A DNA stretch of 64,000 nt. It comes from Tolypocladium sp. Sup5 PDA-1 (Eukaryota; Ascomycota; Sordariomycetes; Hypocreales; Ophiocordycipitaceae). The position numbers and the translations under genes are program-made. The number at the start of each line of letters is the position of its first letter. Position 1 is the first letter of the stretch. The notes below the pieces were generated by a model. The model made no database searches. It worked only from the letters and a program-made list of their open reading frames with translations, and was not told the DNA's origin. The stretch covers positions 124,001 to 188,000 of the forward strand of contig JPHH03000026.1 of NCBI GenBank assembly GCA_000750105.3, given 5' to 3'. Below, piece after piece: positions 20,891 through 32,541 of the stretch.

Positions 20891-23274
20891 GACTGGTGGC
20901 ACTGGCAGCACCGGGCATCCAGTACAAAGTACATTCCGGGGCATCGGTGGGCGCAGTGGGGAACGTCCGGTGCAAAGGGAGCCCGAGACAAGGGTTTGGG
21001 GGCCCGGCTCATGGACGGAGCATGGATGCGTGCTCGAACCTGGAAGAACGAACCTGGAAGAAAGGGGACCCAGCCTGCTAGGCCCTACCGGGTTTACTGT
21101 CGATGCAAATGCGGGGGTCATCAACGAAGCCATGGAAGGCCGAGTTTGCATCGTGGTCCAAGTCGCGATAACAAGCCTGCGGCACGGTTAGGTTAGCAGT
21201 TGGTACCTCCAAACATGGAAGTAAGCTTCTCTGCCAAGCTTGCACTGCTCGCAGAGTGACGCACTAGCGACACAGGTAAGCGAGCCTCAGTCTCGGCTCT
21301 TCGGTTGCTGCGAGGCTGTGACAAACATCCATCCATCCATCCAGGGCGGTGCGGCGCTGCAACAAGCAGGAGAGTCCACTGCCACGAGTGAGGTACATAC
21401 CTGATAAGCTGTGAAAGAGCCACGGGCATCTCACAAGACGAGGTCGAGTCGCTTTGCAGACATGGATGGAGGGGAGGTCCCAGGCATGCGGCATGCACTT
21501 GCACGGCGTTGCCCGACAAGGCCACGCCTCCGACGACCCTTCCCTGGACCGGCATCCTGCAACGCCCATTCGCCGTCCAACGAGTGTGTCATTCTGGGGA
21601 GGGTCTCGCTGGTGGCGCTGAGTGGTGGCGGTTAATAAAGAAACGCCCCCGGCACGTCTCGATGCAACCCTGGTCCACTAGACGGTAAGCAGACGTCGCG
21701 GTATTCCTGCCGCCTCGAAGCCTCCGCTTCCTTACTCTCCTCTAGTCAGATATCAGGCCATGCGTATGTACAGTACGGAGTAATACACCAAGTACACCAT
21801 ACGTGTGTTTGTCGCAAAATGGAGGTACCTACAAGACAGTGTCAAGGCTGCTTGGCAATAGCTTCCCGTCCTATCCTCGCCCCGTCTGAGCTGCCACGCG
21901 AGACGGCCGCAGTGCCACCCTCTCGTGCCAGGGCGGCGAGCGCAGGTGTCACCTCCCAGAACCAACGCAGCCTTCTTACAACCTCTGTCTGAGGTTTCAA
22001 TGCGGTGCTGTCGGAGCGCAGGTGTAGCATACCAGAGGGACGGATCTGGCTGATATCAGGCCGGCTCGGTTGAGGCACCGTGGCGTCCGATACCCGGCCC
22101 GCGAGACGGCGTAAGCCCCCGAAGGCGTGGCTGCTTATACTTTGCGCCCCGGCTAGCCAGGACAACGATCCTGGAACGGGCCGACGTGCGCAGCCCAGAG
22201 ATGCTTCATCGATGATGGCGCTCGTCGCGGACGCTTCGTCTAGCCTCCGGTTACCTACCTATTGCTTACTTCCATTGAGGTGCAGTTGCAGCTGGTCCGT
22301 GCTGCGTTGCCTTTTCTTTGTTGCTCCGCATGCTTGCCAGCTTCTCTTCTGGTTCATTGCGACTCTGCCCACAGCGGCAGCCTCGCGCAATTGCACCGCT
22401 CGCCACGGACCACCCCTAGCCTGGTCAACTCTCTCGCAGAGAGTCGCAGTCCCTTCATAACGATAACAACCAACAACGTCGCAACGACCGCCTCTTGCCA
22501 ATAAGAGAAACACGAGTCCGGTTGCAACCCGACACCTCGGCAAAGGTCCTGTTTCAGGGTCTTCCGTGCAATTAACTTCCTTGGAAGGCCGTTGCAGAAA
22601 TAAAGTCCATTCCAAGGACCGATGCCTCCGACCTGCATTAGACTCAGGCTGACCGGAGGCGCAACGGACAGCAACCAACAAACACCTCAGATTAATGCCG
22701 CAGCCCATCCAATGGGCAGGCTGAGAGGGAGAAATTCCTCGACTAGATAGATATCACAAGTTAAGGACGGTACGGTACGGTGCAGCATGAAGGTTGAAAA
22801 CTGATCAGCAACCTGTTGGTCGGGCCATCGGAGCGCCTGCCCAACGCGTCGTAAACAAGGATTCGCCTGGCTGCTGCGCGTTGCGACTCGTAACATACTG
22901 TACAGTACAAGGAGTTTTGGCCAACTCGTCGGAGGCCGGCCGCGGGGACGAGCGGCATTGACGAGTGGGGTGGTTGCATCCAGTGAAGTGACATGGCCCG
23001 CACCCGTTGGCAAACGCAGACAAGAGAGGGGGCGCACGGCGTCGGCCTTGACTCTGCTCGCGATATAAGCCGGAAGACAAATTCAACCAGCCAACCAGGT
23101 AGGGCAGGGCACATACTTCCACGCAGCCACACAAGCCAAGCACCCATCTCCCGAATCTTCGTCCCGACCGCCAGACGCAGATGCCGCTCGCGCTGTTTGC
23201 TCGCTCCCACGGTGGAATGGAAATGCCTGGCGGGCGGGCAAATCACACACAGACGTCCGGGCATGTCATGTCAT

Positions 23275-23288
23275 ACGGAGTACTCCGT
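23275..23288. repeat. 14-bp perfect palindrome ACGGAGTACTCCGT
   Basis: The sequence equals its own reverse complement. It is two inverted copies of the TACGGAGTA word that recurs in other gaps of this window. Confidence 0.85.
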
Positions 23289-25184
23289 GCGAATGCAGCC
23301 GCAGCGGGGGCCGAAACAAGATGACGGTGGGACTGGGCCGTATGGAGTCCGGCTCTCGAACCCGCCTCCACGGCGGGAAAAACGACTTGGCGCGGGGCGC
23401 GATGGGGCGAGATGGGGCGAGATGGGGCTTGGTGGGTTGGAATGGAGGAGACCTATCAAGGTTGAGAAGAATATCACTATCACGAGCTGCAAGCTGCATC
23501 CAGGTCCCGCTCCTGCCCTTTGCTGGGCCAGCCGCACCTCTGGCCACTCTATCGTACAATACGACTCGGGCCCCCGGGAAAACTCTGATCCTGAGCTGAT
23601 GCTTGGCAGGACACGAGCAAAACTCAGACGCTTTGTTCTTCGGTGATCTGCAGGGCAATTTCGACATTGTTGCATGGCCGGCACTGAACTGCCGTTTCGA
23701 CAGTACGCTCCTGTCGGGGCCGACGTTGAGAGGAAAGCTCAAAATACCCGTCCAGTCTCAACCACGGGCCACTCCCTCGTCGAGTAACACCAAACATCGT
23801 CGACCAAGCCATCGACCTTGACCTGCCAAAACCACCCCCTGGAAGCCTTTCCGCCGGATCGTCTCCTGTCATTCCCTCCCGGCGCAATGCAACGTCCGGG
23901 GCACGTCTCGACTTTAGTTACGACCCTGCCTCTCTTGGTGTCGGCTCCGTTGACAGGGAACCCGGATGCGGTACCTGCGTGGTGGCAGGGGGCCAGATTC
24001 TGCGTCCGCGCGACCCAGCATATTCCGATTTGCTCCGTGCCACGAGAGTAGGGTCCAGGCTGGACATCTGATGTTCTTAGAGCTACGGAGTATATTGACA
24101 CCAGTATCGAACAAAGGCAAGTGGTCCATGTGATTCCCTTTTCGAGCCCCATGGCGCTTCGCTGTTCTTGCTATCAGTAGGGTGTCGGGATATCGTCACT
24201 TCAGGGTTATGAGATTACCATGACTTCATGACTCTACTCCGTATTCGTACACCCTTCTTCGTCCTTGACATCTCAAAAAGTATAAACGCGTGGACGCTGA
24301 CATCTCAGTAGCCCTACTCCGTACACTCATCACGCTCGTTCCATCCCTCCCGCTAACACCCTCTCCCTCAGAGCTCCAGAGCTCCTGTGCGGCCTCTCAT
24401 CTCCCGAAATACGGGACTCGGCCTTGCCTCCGCCCTTGTGGCGGCCCGTGACCCAACCCGTTCTCGTCTTGGCCTCGCCGCCTCGAGCGCCACCCACGCC
24501 GTGCAACCGTGACCGTCCCTGCGGCCTGAGCACCCGGCGCCGCCATCATTTTCGGCTGCATCCGGCCGGGCCTCCGTCCCTGAACTCTCAGCCATGGTCA
24601 ATTATCGGCCGCCTCTTCTCGGGTGGCTGCAGCGAGGCTAATCGCCCATACCGGCGCATGAACCCCCCGGGTCAAGTGACCCCGGAATGTCTCCTTGCCC
24701 TGTCCCTGGCCCCCATCAGGGGCTCTCTAACAGGAACCACGAGCTTGCACCGGCCAACACGCGCGTCGTGGTAAGCCTCTGAATGCAGACGGACGTCGGC
24801 TGGGATGCCATACCGCATGTATGCTACTGTGCTCCGTGCGGCAGTACAAAGAAACGCATCGCCCGGGCCGGTTATCATGCCTCCCTGTGACGCATTGGCT
24901 GCTCTCAAGCTACCCGCAACACACCCCTTCCAGTCTGCCGGACCCTTCATGGAATGTCGATCGTGCACAGATGAGGCCGTCTTAGTTTAGCCCCCGCGGA
25001 CGTTACGTGACCGTATGTGCAGATGTAGCCAACAAGTCAACAGTGAGGCTTGAACGTGGCACTCGATGGCAGTACTCTTTAGATACTATTAATACCCACC
25101 GGTATGTAGAGGGAATGGACTCGAAGCTCTTTCCTCTTGGCATCCATACTCTTTCGCCCCAAGCATGAGCACATGTGCTCTGCT

Positions 25185-27429
25185 CTATTTGGAAAGGCCT
25201 AGCTCCTTGTAAAAGGACTCTGTGCTGGGCTCCCTGCCTAAAAATTCTTTCAAAAACTCCAGCTCGTCCATGCTGCCACCGCGCTCCAGCACCGTCCGGC
25301 GGTATCTCCGGCCCTCCTTGCCATCCATGGGGTTCTTCTTGAAAAACGAGTGGAACATGTCGGTCGAGAAGACCTCGGAGTAGAGGTAGCCGTAGTAGCC
25401 GGCGTCGTAGCCGCCGATGTAGTGGCCAATGTTGGCATAGCGGTTGCCCCATTCACTGCAGAACGAAAATGTTAGTCTGTGCTATCCCGAGAAAAGTTCA
25501 ATCTTCCGTAGTCTCATGATTGGTCACTCACAGTCCCTTTCCTTGGTCCTCCGGGCCCTTGACACCCGAAATGTCATGTCGAAGTTGGTTCCACAGCCTG
25601 CCGACGTGCATGTTCTTGATGTCGTCATGGGACTTGGGGGTGTGGATGGCCATGTCGAAAAGGCCGTAGAGCAGCTGCGTCAGGGTCGCGGTCGCCGAGT
25701 TGAAGTGCTTCGTCTTGACGAGCCTCTCGACCATGTCATCGGGGATCGGGGCGTTGGTGTCCCATCGCCGCGAGAGCGCCTTGAGGACACTCGGGGTCCA
25801 GCACCAGTTCTCGAGCATCTGCGAGGGCGCCTCGACGAAGTCGTCGACGACGCTGGTGCCGTGGAAGTAGCTATAGCGGGTGCGCGCGGCAAGGTCGTGG
25901 ATGCCGTGGCCGAGCTCGTGGAACAACGTCACGACTTCGTGGTGCTTGAGGAGGGCGGGCTTTGTCGGGGTCGGCTTGCTGAAGTTGCACACGAGAGCGG
26001 TTGCGGGGTAGTTCTTGCTGCCGTCCTCGCGGATGTAACCCGGCTCCAGGTTGAAGTTGGCGTTGTGGCCGTACTTATTGTCGCGAGGATGGAGATCCAG
26101 GTACAGGTAGCCGCAGAAGCCGCTGCCGGCAGCCTCGTCGTCCCAGACAGAGTAGATGCCGACGTCCTCGTGCCATGCAATGTCCTCGGCCTTGCCAGTG
26201 GGGCTCAGTTTCGCTCGGTCCTCGGCCTTGAGCTCGACAAAGACAAACCCAAAGATTTCCTCAAAAATCTTAAGCATGCCGGCAAAGGTGGACTCAACCG
26301 GGAAGTACTGAGAAATCTCGACCTCGTCTACGCTAAACTCCTTCTCCTTCATCACCCTCGAGTAGTAGGGCACGTCCCACATGTAGAGGCTGCCGTCGAA
26401 TGCCGCCCCTCGCTCCTCGCAATCACGCTTCTTGTAGTCGAGAAGGTGGTCGGCCTCCTTGACGCCCCCAGGGGCAAGGCGCTTCCGCAGGTCACCCAGG
26501 AACTCGTTGACGTTGGCCGAGGTCTTGGCCATCTTCAGTTCAATACGCAGGCTGGCGTGGTCGGAATAACCGAGCATACGGGCCGCCTCGTCTCGGAGCC
26601 CAATGATTTCCTGGAAGAGCGGCACGTTGTTGCTGGACTACGACACGGATTAGCCCCATTGCTTCCTGCCAGTGCTCCTCACAGATGTAGGTCTCACCTT
26701 GTTTGCTTCCGCAATGACGTACGTACGTCTGGTCTCCTCGTGTACAGCATACTTCATGAGGGGGAAGAAGTGGTTGTACTTGAACGACAGCTTGACCTTG
26801 CCTTCGTTCTCGCCAGTGCCCTTCTCTAGCTCGTTGACGTCAATGTCGTCGGCGGGGACGCCCTCCAGCTCCTTGGGGGTGAACCAGATGGCACCCTTCT
26901 CCTCGTTGAGGTTCTTCTGGCACTGGATGCACAGCTGGCTGAGACGCTTCTGGATTTCCTTGAAGCGGTCGCGCTGGGGGCCAGCGGGCAAGAGGAGACC
27001 GTTGCGGATGTACTTTTGGCGCTCCTTCTCCAGGACATGCAGGGGCTCCGTGTCCAGCGCCTGCGAAGCTCGAGTGCCGTAGGCGGCATCGACGAGCTTG
27101 AAGATGTCCTCGCGCATCTTGGTCTCGATGTTGAAGTCGTCGAGAACCTCCTCGGCCTTGTTGGAAGCTTCCCGGAGGGGCCCATCCGCCGAGACGTGCT
27201 GGTAGAAGGTCATGATCCTCTTGGGAGCGGCCGACTTGTTGTCGTCCATGAGGATGGGCTCGAGGACGTTGGCAAAGGTGGCCTTGTCCGGCTGCACCTC
27301 GGCGACGACCTTGTCAAGGACAGTCTTGGTGGTGTCATTGAGCCGCTTGGTCTCGGCCAGGATCGAGTCCGCCGTGGCTGTGAAGACGGGCGGCGCCTGG
27401 GGCGGGGTTTGATACTGGGCCCCGGCCAT
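25185..27429 (-). CDS. Zinc metallo-oligopeptidase, M3 family (saccharolysin/thimet-like), 702 aa
   Basis: Exons 27429-26698, 26637-25532 and 25455-25185. The zinc motif VVTLFHELGHGIHDL has H484, E485 and H488 of HExxH, and the third ligand glutamate lies in the following VVDDFVEAPSQMLENW helix, as in family M3. Typical downstream elements are RYSYFHGTSVVDDF and the C-terminal DAGYYGYLYSEVFSTDMF. Length matches yeast Prd1 (cytosolic and mitochondrial intermembrane space), which degrades short peptides released by the proteasome or from imported presequences. ATG 27429 is the only methionine start in frame; the frame stays open for about 114 codons upstream without an ATG. Confidence 0.93.
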
Positions 27430-28588
27430 GGTGCTTGTCGTCAGCGGACGATGGACGGAGGCGATTCGCTGTGCTGCTCGAGGCGGGAACCGCAGGTGGC
27501 TGACGAGAGAGGTGAGGCGGGGGAGAGCTCTTTGGGAAGCCAGCGTTGCGGCGAGGACGAGAACGAGGAGAGAGATGAGGAGGAGGAGGGGGAGAGGCTT
27601 TAATGCGCGGTGCCTGTCCAGCGTGGAGGTGGGATGGAGGTGGGATACGGGATGCGGGATGCAGGAAGTGACGACTGGCGGTTGGCTGGCCAAGCTGCTG
27701 TTCGTGTTCGCTGGTACCCAGGTTGGATGCCTGGACTGCAAGGCCGACCGGCTAGCCAAGGCAGACAAAGGGCGCAGGGGTAATCCGTACGGATACGTAG
27801 TAATAAGGCAAGGTAGTACGGATATGTAATTGATGGATCCAGAGCAATGCGGGAAGAGCTAGAAAGGCAATCTTGCGTCTGTCAGCACTCAGTTCAAGGG
27901 ACCTACCGCAGCTGGACGTGGTGAAGCTGCTGAGTGGACACGGCAGCCAGCCGAATGCCCGCCAGGGGTCCTGGGGAGCTCCCCAGTTGGGCAGGTGGTG
28001 AGACCGAGGTGGGGAGTCTGGGTGGCGGGGCGTCAGTGCCTGTCCCGCTGCGGAGGGTCAATTGGGCGTCATGCGCTGATGGCAACCCAAGGCATTGCTA
28101 ATGGCAACGCGATGGCGCCAGTTTAGCGACGAGCCGCCCATACGAACGAGCCTAGATCTTTTGTTCAGGTACTTCGTAGACGATGAATGGCGGGGCAGGA
28201 GTGCATGCATCAACGCGGCTTGCCACGCCTATCAGCGCGCATCACGAGCGGCGACCCGTTCCCCGGTGCCGGATACTTCAAACGTTGGCGCATAAACAGT
28301 CCGTCAATTGTGTCTCTCTGGCTATAAGCCTGCATGGCAGACTCCCCTTCGCCCTCCAAACCATCCATCTGCCAGGTAGCAAAAAAAATACATATCCATA
28401 CACACGAGCCCGTCGCGAGCAGCCGTTCGTCTCCTCGCAAGGCTCTCGCCCCGTTCCTGGGTGTACCCAATCCATGTTCATGTACGTGTGCGTCAAAAGG
28501 TCACCAAACGCAAGCAAAGCAAAGCAACGCCGTCCCGTCCCGTCCGCAGATGCAAAATAACCGAGGTTCCGTTTGCTGTGGTTCCCGC
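27430..28588. other. Intergenic; promoter of the M3 peptidase and 3' side of the light-chain gene
   Basis: No separate gene supported. Contains the palindrome TCCGTACGGA at 27784-27793 within ATCCGTACGGAT. The first ~340 bases are an in-frame upstream extension of the peptidase frame. Confidence 0.5.
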
Positions 28589-29181
28589 TCAGTTGGCGAG
28601 GATGGTTCGGACGAGGTCTAGTAGCACTCGGTTGTCAGCAAACGCGTGGATCCAGGGGGCAATGCAACAGTCTGCAGGAAACGCAAGGGGCGTGAAACGT
28701 ACCCGTGTAGTTGACCTGGCCAGAGCTCGTGTCCACTGCCTTGAGCAGCTCGTCCACCTCCTCGTCCGTCATCTTCTCGCCCAGGTTTGTCAGGATGTAC
28801 TTGAGCTGGCCGACGCCGATGAAGCCCGTCATGTCCTTGTCAAACACCTGGAAGCCGCGGCAGTACTCTTCCGGTTCGCCGGGGTCGCGGAAGCCGCCGG
28901 GGCGGTTCAGGATGCGCTGGAACGTCTCGAAGTCGACTGCAGAATCGCGCGTGGTCAGCGCGTATTCCTCCTCGGCAAAGAGACGCAGGATGGCACTCAC
29001 ATTCGCCGCCGGCGCTCTTCTCGAGGTCCTGGATCTCGGACAGCGTCGGGTTCTGGCCGCAAGCGCGCAGCAGGTCGCCCAGGCTGTCTACCGTGACACG
29101 GCCGTTGCCGCGCTTGTCAAACAGGGCGAAAGCCTCCTTGTAGTTGGTCGAGGCCTGCGCATCGTACTGGTTAGAAGCCAT
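28589..29181 (-). CDS. Myosin essential light chain, EF-hand protein (Cdc4/Mlc1-like), 147 aa
   Basis: Exons 29181-29001, 28936-28703 and 28617-28589. The fold is calmodulin-like: an N-terminal EF-hand KEAFALFDKRGNGRVTVDSL with a degenerate calcium loop, a linker, RGFQVFDKDMTGFIGVGQLK in the third hand, and MTDEEVDELLKAVDTSSGQV then NYTDLVRTILAN in the last. Calcium loops are mostly degraded, which fits essential light chains rather than calmodulin. Length matches S. pombe Cdc4 and S. cerevisiae Mlc1, which bind IQ motifs of type II and V myosins at the cytokinetic ring and on secretory vesicles. The very short last exon (29 nt) is typical for this gene. Confidence 0.9.
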
Positions 29182-30014
29182 GGCTCTTTGTTCAGGCGCG
29201 CTGCGTTGTGCGAGTGTTCGTGCAGAGGGAAACAACAAAGGAAGCGAGTTCGCGCGTGCACAGGTTTGCTCGTGGACTCGGCCGTGATGCAGCGCGAGGG
29301 TTTGGATGTCGCTCGACGGGAGAAGGGGGCCGCTGGCTGGCGAATCATGTGGTCGGGCTGCACTCGCGGGGCTCTTTGTTTACCACCGGTGCTGGGGCAA
29401 CTCACCATTGTGTTTTTCTGCCGTCAGACTCGACGGGCAACCAAAGCGCTAGTGTCTCTGGGGGGCGCTGCAGGCACACAACACACGCAGGGCGCTGGCA
29501 GTGACTCGGATTCTTCGTCGGAGGTGTTTCTGCGGTTCGTGATGGCGGTTTGGGGTCGGCAGTGGTGTTGCGAGGTGATGAAAAGGTCAACAATGGATTG
29601 ATGTCTCCTGAGACGCTCGCCCCACGTCCATTGCCCCGGGTCCCCTTGCCTGAATCTGACGGGGCAACGGCCGCATCAACCGGACGAATTGTGCAAGCTG
29701 GGGCTCCGTCCTCATCTCGTAGCCGGGAGTCCTGGGGCCAATGGACGCCTCCAGTGATGTGGTTTTATGCCAGCACTTGGCAATAGTGCATGGGCCTGCC
29801 TCTTTGATAACGCCCAGAATTGTGCACGAATTGCAGGGGTCGTCCATGAAATTGAAATCAGTCCGTTCGCAAAGATGCGGTGAGCACAGCGTTGATGATC
29901 CAGCTCCTCCGTACGAGTAGACACTCGAACACGGCTAAACATGGCTACGCAAGTTCTTGTTGTACAAATCTATCTTCGAGAAGCTAATCCTCACCGCAAC
30001 GACATCTGCCGTCA
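29182..30014. other. Intergenic, no gene recognised
   Basis: Holds the promoter of the light-chain gene and the 3' side of the methyltransferase gene. No domain-like frame. Confidence 0.45.
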
Positions 30015-30985
30015 TCATCTCCTCTTGGCCAGCAGAATGTACGTGCCCCAGACCGTCTCGGCCTCGGCATCCCTCCACCCATCGCCCATGGCCTTCCATC
30101 GCGGCTCCGAATCGACGATGCGATCCATCAAGATGTCTGCGAGATCCCCCCGTCCGCCCTCTGCCCTGCTCTTCGCCTCCGGGTGCGCATCTCGCCAGCC
30201 CTGGAACGCACTAAACGTCCGCACGTACGCCTCCAGCTCGCCCAGGTTGACGCGCTTCCTCATCCACGCCGTCTCCGTGTCGGGCACCTCGGTGGTGTCG
30301 TCCCTGACATCGCACAGGATGCGCTTCACGCCCCGCCACTGCGCCGCCGGCGGCTCCACCTCGCGCAGCAGGTTGCGGACCTTGTTGCGCCCCGGCTGCT
30401 CCCAGTACGCGTTCATGCCTTCGAGGCCCGGCGCGACGTGGCCGTCTGCGTAGCAAAACTCGTCGAAGATCTTGTTGGCGCGCGGGTGCCCGACGAGGAT
30501 GTTGTCCTTGTAGCCCCAGAAGGCGAGCGAGCCGCCCGGCTTGACTACCCTAGACAGCTCCGGCCAAGCCTTGGAGTAGTCGAACCAGTGCGCAGACTGG
30601 CCCGCCACGACCATGTCGACGGACTGGTCGGGCAAGAATGAGAGGTCTTCCGCGCCGCCTTGGCGAAAGGTGACTTTGGGGTCATCGGTCGTGGATGACG
30701 CCTGCGTGATCATGCCCGCGCTGGTGTCGAGTCCCATGACCTGGCCGAAATGCGGGCTCATCTCCCTGGCAATGAGTCCATGGCCGCAACCCAAATCCAG
30801 CAGAGTTCCTTTGGGTGATTGCGCATTGTGATATGCGAGAACCGTCTTGAACAGACTTGCCGGATATGAAGGCCTAGCAGCCGCGTATCCCGCAGCTGAG
30901 AATGTTGCTCTCCTGGTGATGGCAGTCAGAACATGCGCACATGCCTCCATCTCGGAGGGGACGGCACTTACCCAAACAAAGACAT
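30015..30985 (-). CDS. Class I SAM-dependent methyltransferase (Crg1/Tmt1-like), 303 aa
   Basis: A 14-nt first exon (30985-30972) encodes MSLFG and joins across a 59-nt intron (GTAAGT...ACCAG, 30971-30913) to exon 2 (30912-30015), giving FG|RATFSAAGYAAARPSYP, the usual start of this family. SAM-binding motif I is LLDLGCGHGLIAREM; motif II is VMGLDTSAGMI; FRQGGAEDLSFLPDQSVDMV carries the adenine-binding acidic residue; and VVKPGGSLAFWGY is motif III. Yeast relatives methylate trans-aconitate (Tmt1) or inactivate lipid-like toxins such as cantharidin (Crg1). A cytosolic small-molecule role is likely; the substrate is unknown. Without the tiny first exon, the frame would start at an internal ATG with a foreign 14-residue leader. 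Confidence 0.87.
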
Positions 30986-31312
30986 TATGATGCTACAATA
31001 GCAAAGGTGAAGATTCGCGATTCCTCCGTTGCGGCCGTTGGCATTATAAGCTCCCGAGACCGTTGTGAAGCTATTGCTGGCTCTCACACCGGGCTCGGCC
31101 GTTCTCGGGGTTTACGCCATATCGGGTCGGCGCAATGGATCATGCCTTCGGAACCCCGCAAGCCTACTCGGTGCTATCTTCACAACCACCACCATCGTAT
31201 TAGTTACTCGCCTCGGACGTATCCCAATCGAAGAAACGCCAATACCAGCTCCTGCATAGTAGCCAGCCAGTGGGCCCTCGTCGATTGCAAAGCATCACAC
31301 GCACAGCCCACC
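30986..31312. promoter_or_regulatory. Divergent promoter region, methyltransferase (-) / CoA-binding protein (+)
   Basis: The two genes start 327 bases apart, head to head. No specific factor site is claimed. Confidence 0.5.
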
Positions 31313-31831
31313 ATGGCCACCGAAGCCTCCGCCCGCAAGTTCTTTACGTCACCCTTCTTCGCCGTCGTCGGAGCCAGCTCCAACCCGGCCAAGTTCGGCC
31401 ACAAAGGTGCGTGTACATAGAACCCCGGTCTCTCGGAGCATCGTCGTGTTGACTGGCTTACGGTGCACGCCTGGTACCTGCTCCACGACCTCAACGTCAC
31501 GCCCATCAACCCGGGCTCGTCGCATGTGACTGTCCAGGGCAAGGACTATCCCACCGTCCCCAACCTGTCTGCCCTGCCCAACCCCAAGGAGACGTCCGTG
31601 TCCATCATCACGCACCCGGCTGTCACCATTGGGGTGCTCGAGGAGGCGAAGAAGCTTGGCATTCCGGCCATCTGGATGCAGCCCGGCACGTTTGACGACA
31701 GCGTGCTCAAGTTTGCTCTGGCGGACGGGGCTTTTAGTTCAGTCGTCTACGGGGACGGTGGCCGCGGTCACGATGGCTGGTGCGTCCTTGTCGATGGTGA
31801 GAAGGCGATGAAGGATGCAGGAAAGCTGTAA
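31313..31831 (+). CDS. CoA-binding domain protein (YccU-like), 153 aa, with an odd splice acceptor
   Basis: Exon 1 (31313-31406) reads FFTSPFFAVVGASSNPAKFG HK and exon 2 (31464-31831) continues VHAWYLLHDLNVTPINPGSS. Together they form the Rossmann-like CoA_binding domain (PF13380): the VVGAS strand-turn, VTPINPG, SIITHPAVTIGVLEEAKKLG and IPAIWMQPGTFDD. Bacterial and fungal members are small cytosolic proteins of poorly known role. The intron would be 31407-31463, with a good GTGCGT donor and TTGACT branch, but it ends CTTACGG instead of an AG; no AG in the region restores the frame. Either a GT-GG intron or a mutated gene. Confidence 0.75.
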
Positions 31832-32541
31832 AGACTGATACGGGATGTGAGCCGTGGCTACGCTATGGCAGTGGGATGGCACGTCTTCTTAACGACTACT
31901 TATGGCGAAGGACTGGATATGTCTAACAAGGCCCATTTAGACGGACTACAATGTGCGATGTGAAATCATGACTAGATGCACTAAGTGCATGCCTAGGTAT
32001 TGCTCACATTCGACTACGGATGACAGTTCGACAGGGAGGCGGCGAGCCCAAGCAACCGCCACATGGTCTCGAAGCAAAAGACATGGCCTTCTGGGGCACG
32101 CAGCAAACTGCGTATGCTTGAGACTTCAAAACCGGCTTCAATTGATGCAAAGCCCACCTGCAGCGATTTGACTCTTCGTCTGCTGTCAGTGGCTGCATCC
32201 CAGGTGAGCGTCGAACTGGTGGCTTGGTGTCCAGCCCCACATAAACCCGAAAGTAAACAAACGCGGTCATGGCCCACCACCACCACACTGCTTCGCAACG
32301 ACCATCAACGCCCTCAGCCATCGTACGCAGAGCATTGAGCTCACGGACCAGCTCTGAAGAAGGCGTTTTTGGGCGTTCTTGCGACATTGGTGACTCGTCA
32401 GCATTGATGCGCTCTGCATGAATTTCTAAACGCCCCTCACCTCCGTCGCGTCGCGCCTGCCGCGTCTCAATATCCGCCATCATCTGGATCGCGATACCAA
32501 CATTCGAGCCGACGCAACGCCAGCGTCCAGCAATCGCCAAC
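31832..32541. other. Intergenic; promoter of BIR1
   Basis: No gene seen on either strand in this 710-base stretch. Confidence 0.45.

Larger units (their letters stand above)
20550..25184. other. 4.6 kb gene-free region
   Basis: No supported gene. Open frames on both strands overlap and lack domain patterns. Notable contents: (GTG)n at 20867-20890, (ATCC)n at 21326-21342, four sites with the TACGGAGTA/TACTCCGTA word (21774, 23274, 24235, 24315) plus 24084, and the 14-bp perfect palindrome at 23275-23288. Promoters of both flanking genes cannot both be here: the M3 peptidase gene ends at 25185, so only the transporter at 18816-20549 has its promoter in this region. Confidence 0.5.

Noticed and set aside
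23340..23375. A TTCGA-containing stem-like sequence that looked like a tRNA T-arm
   Set aside because: The five-base stem does not pair and no acceptor or anticodon arm could be built around it.
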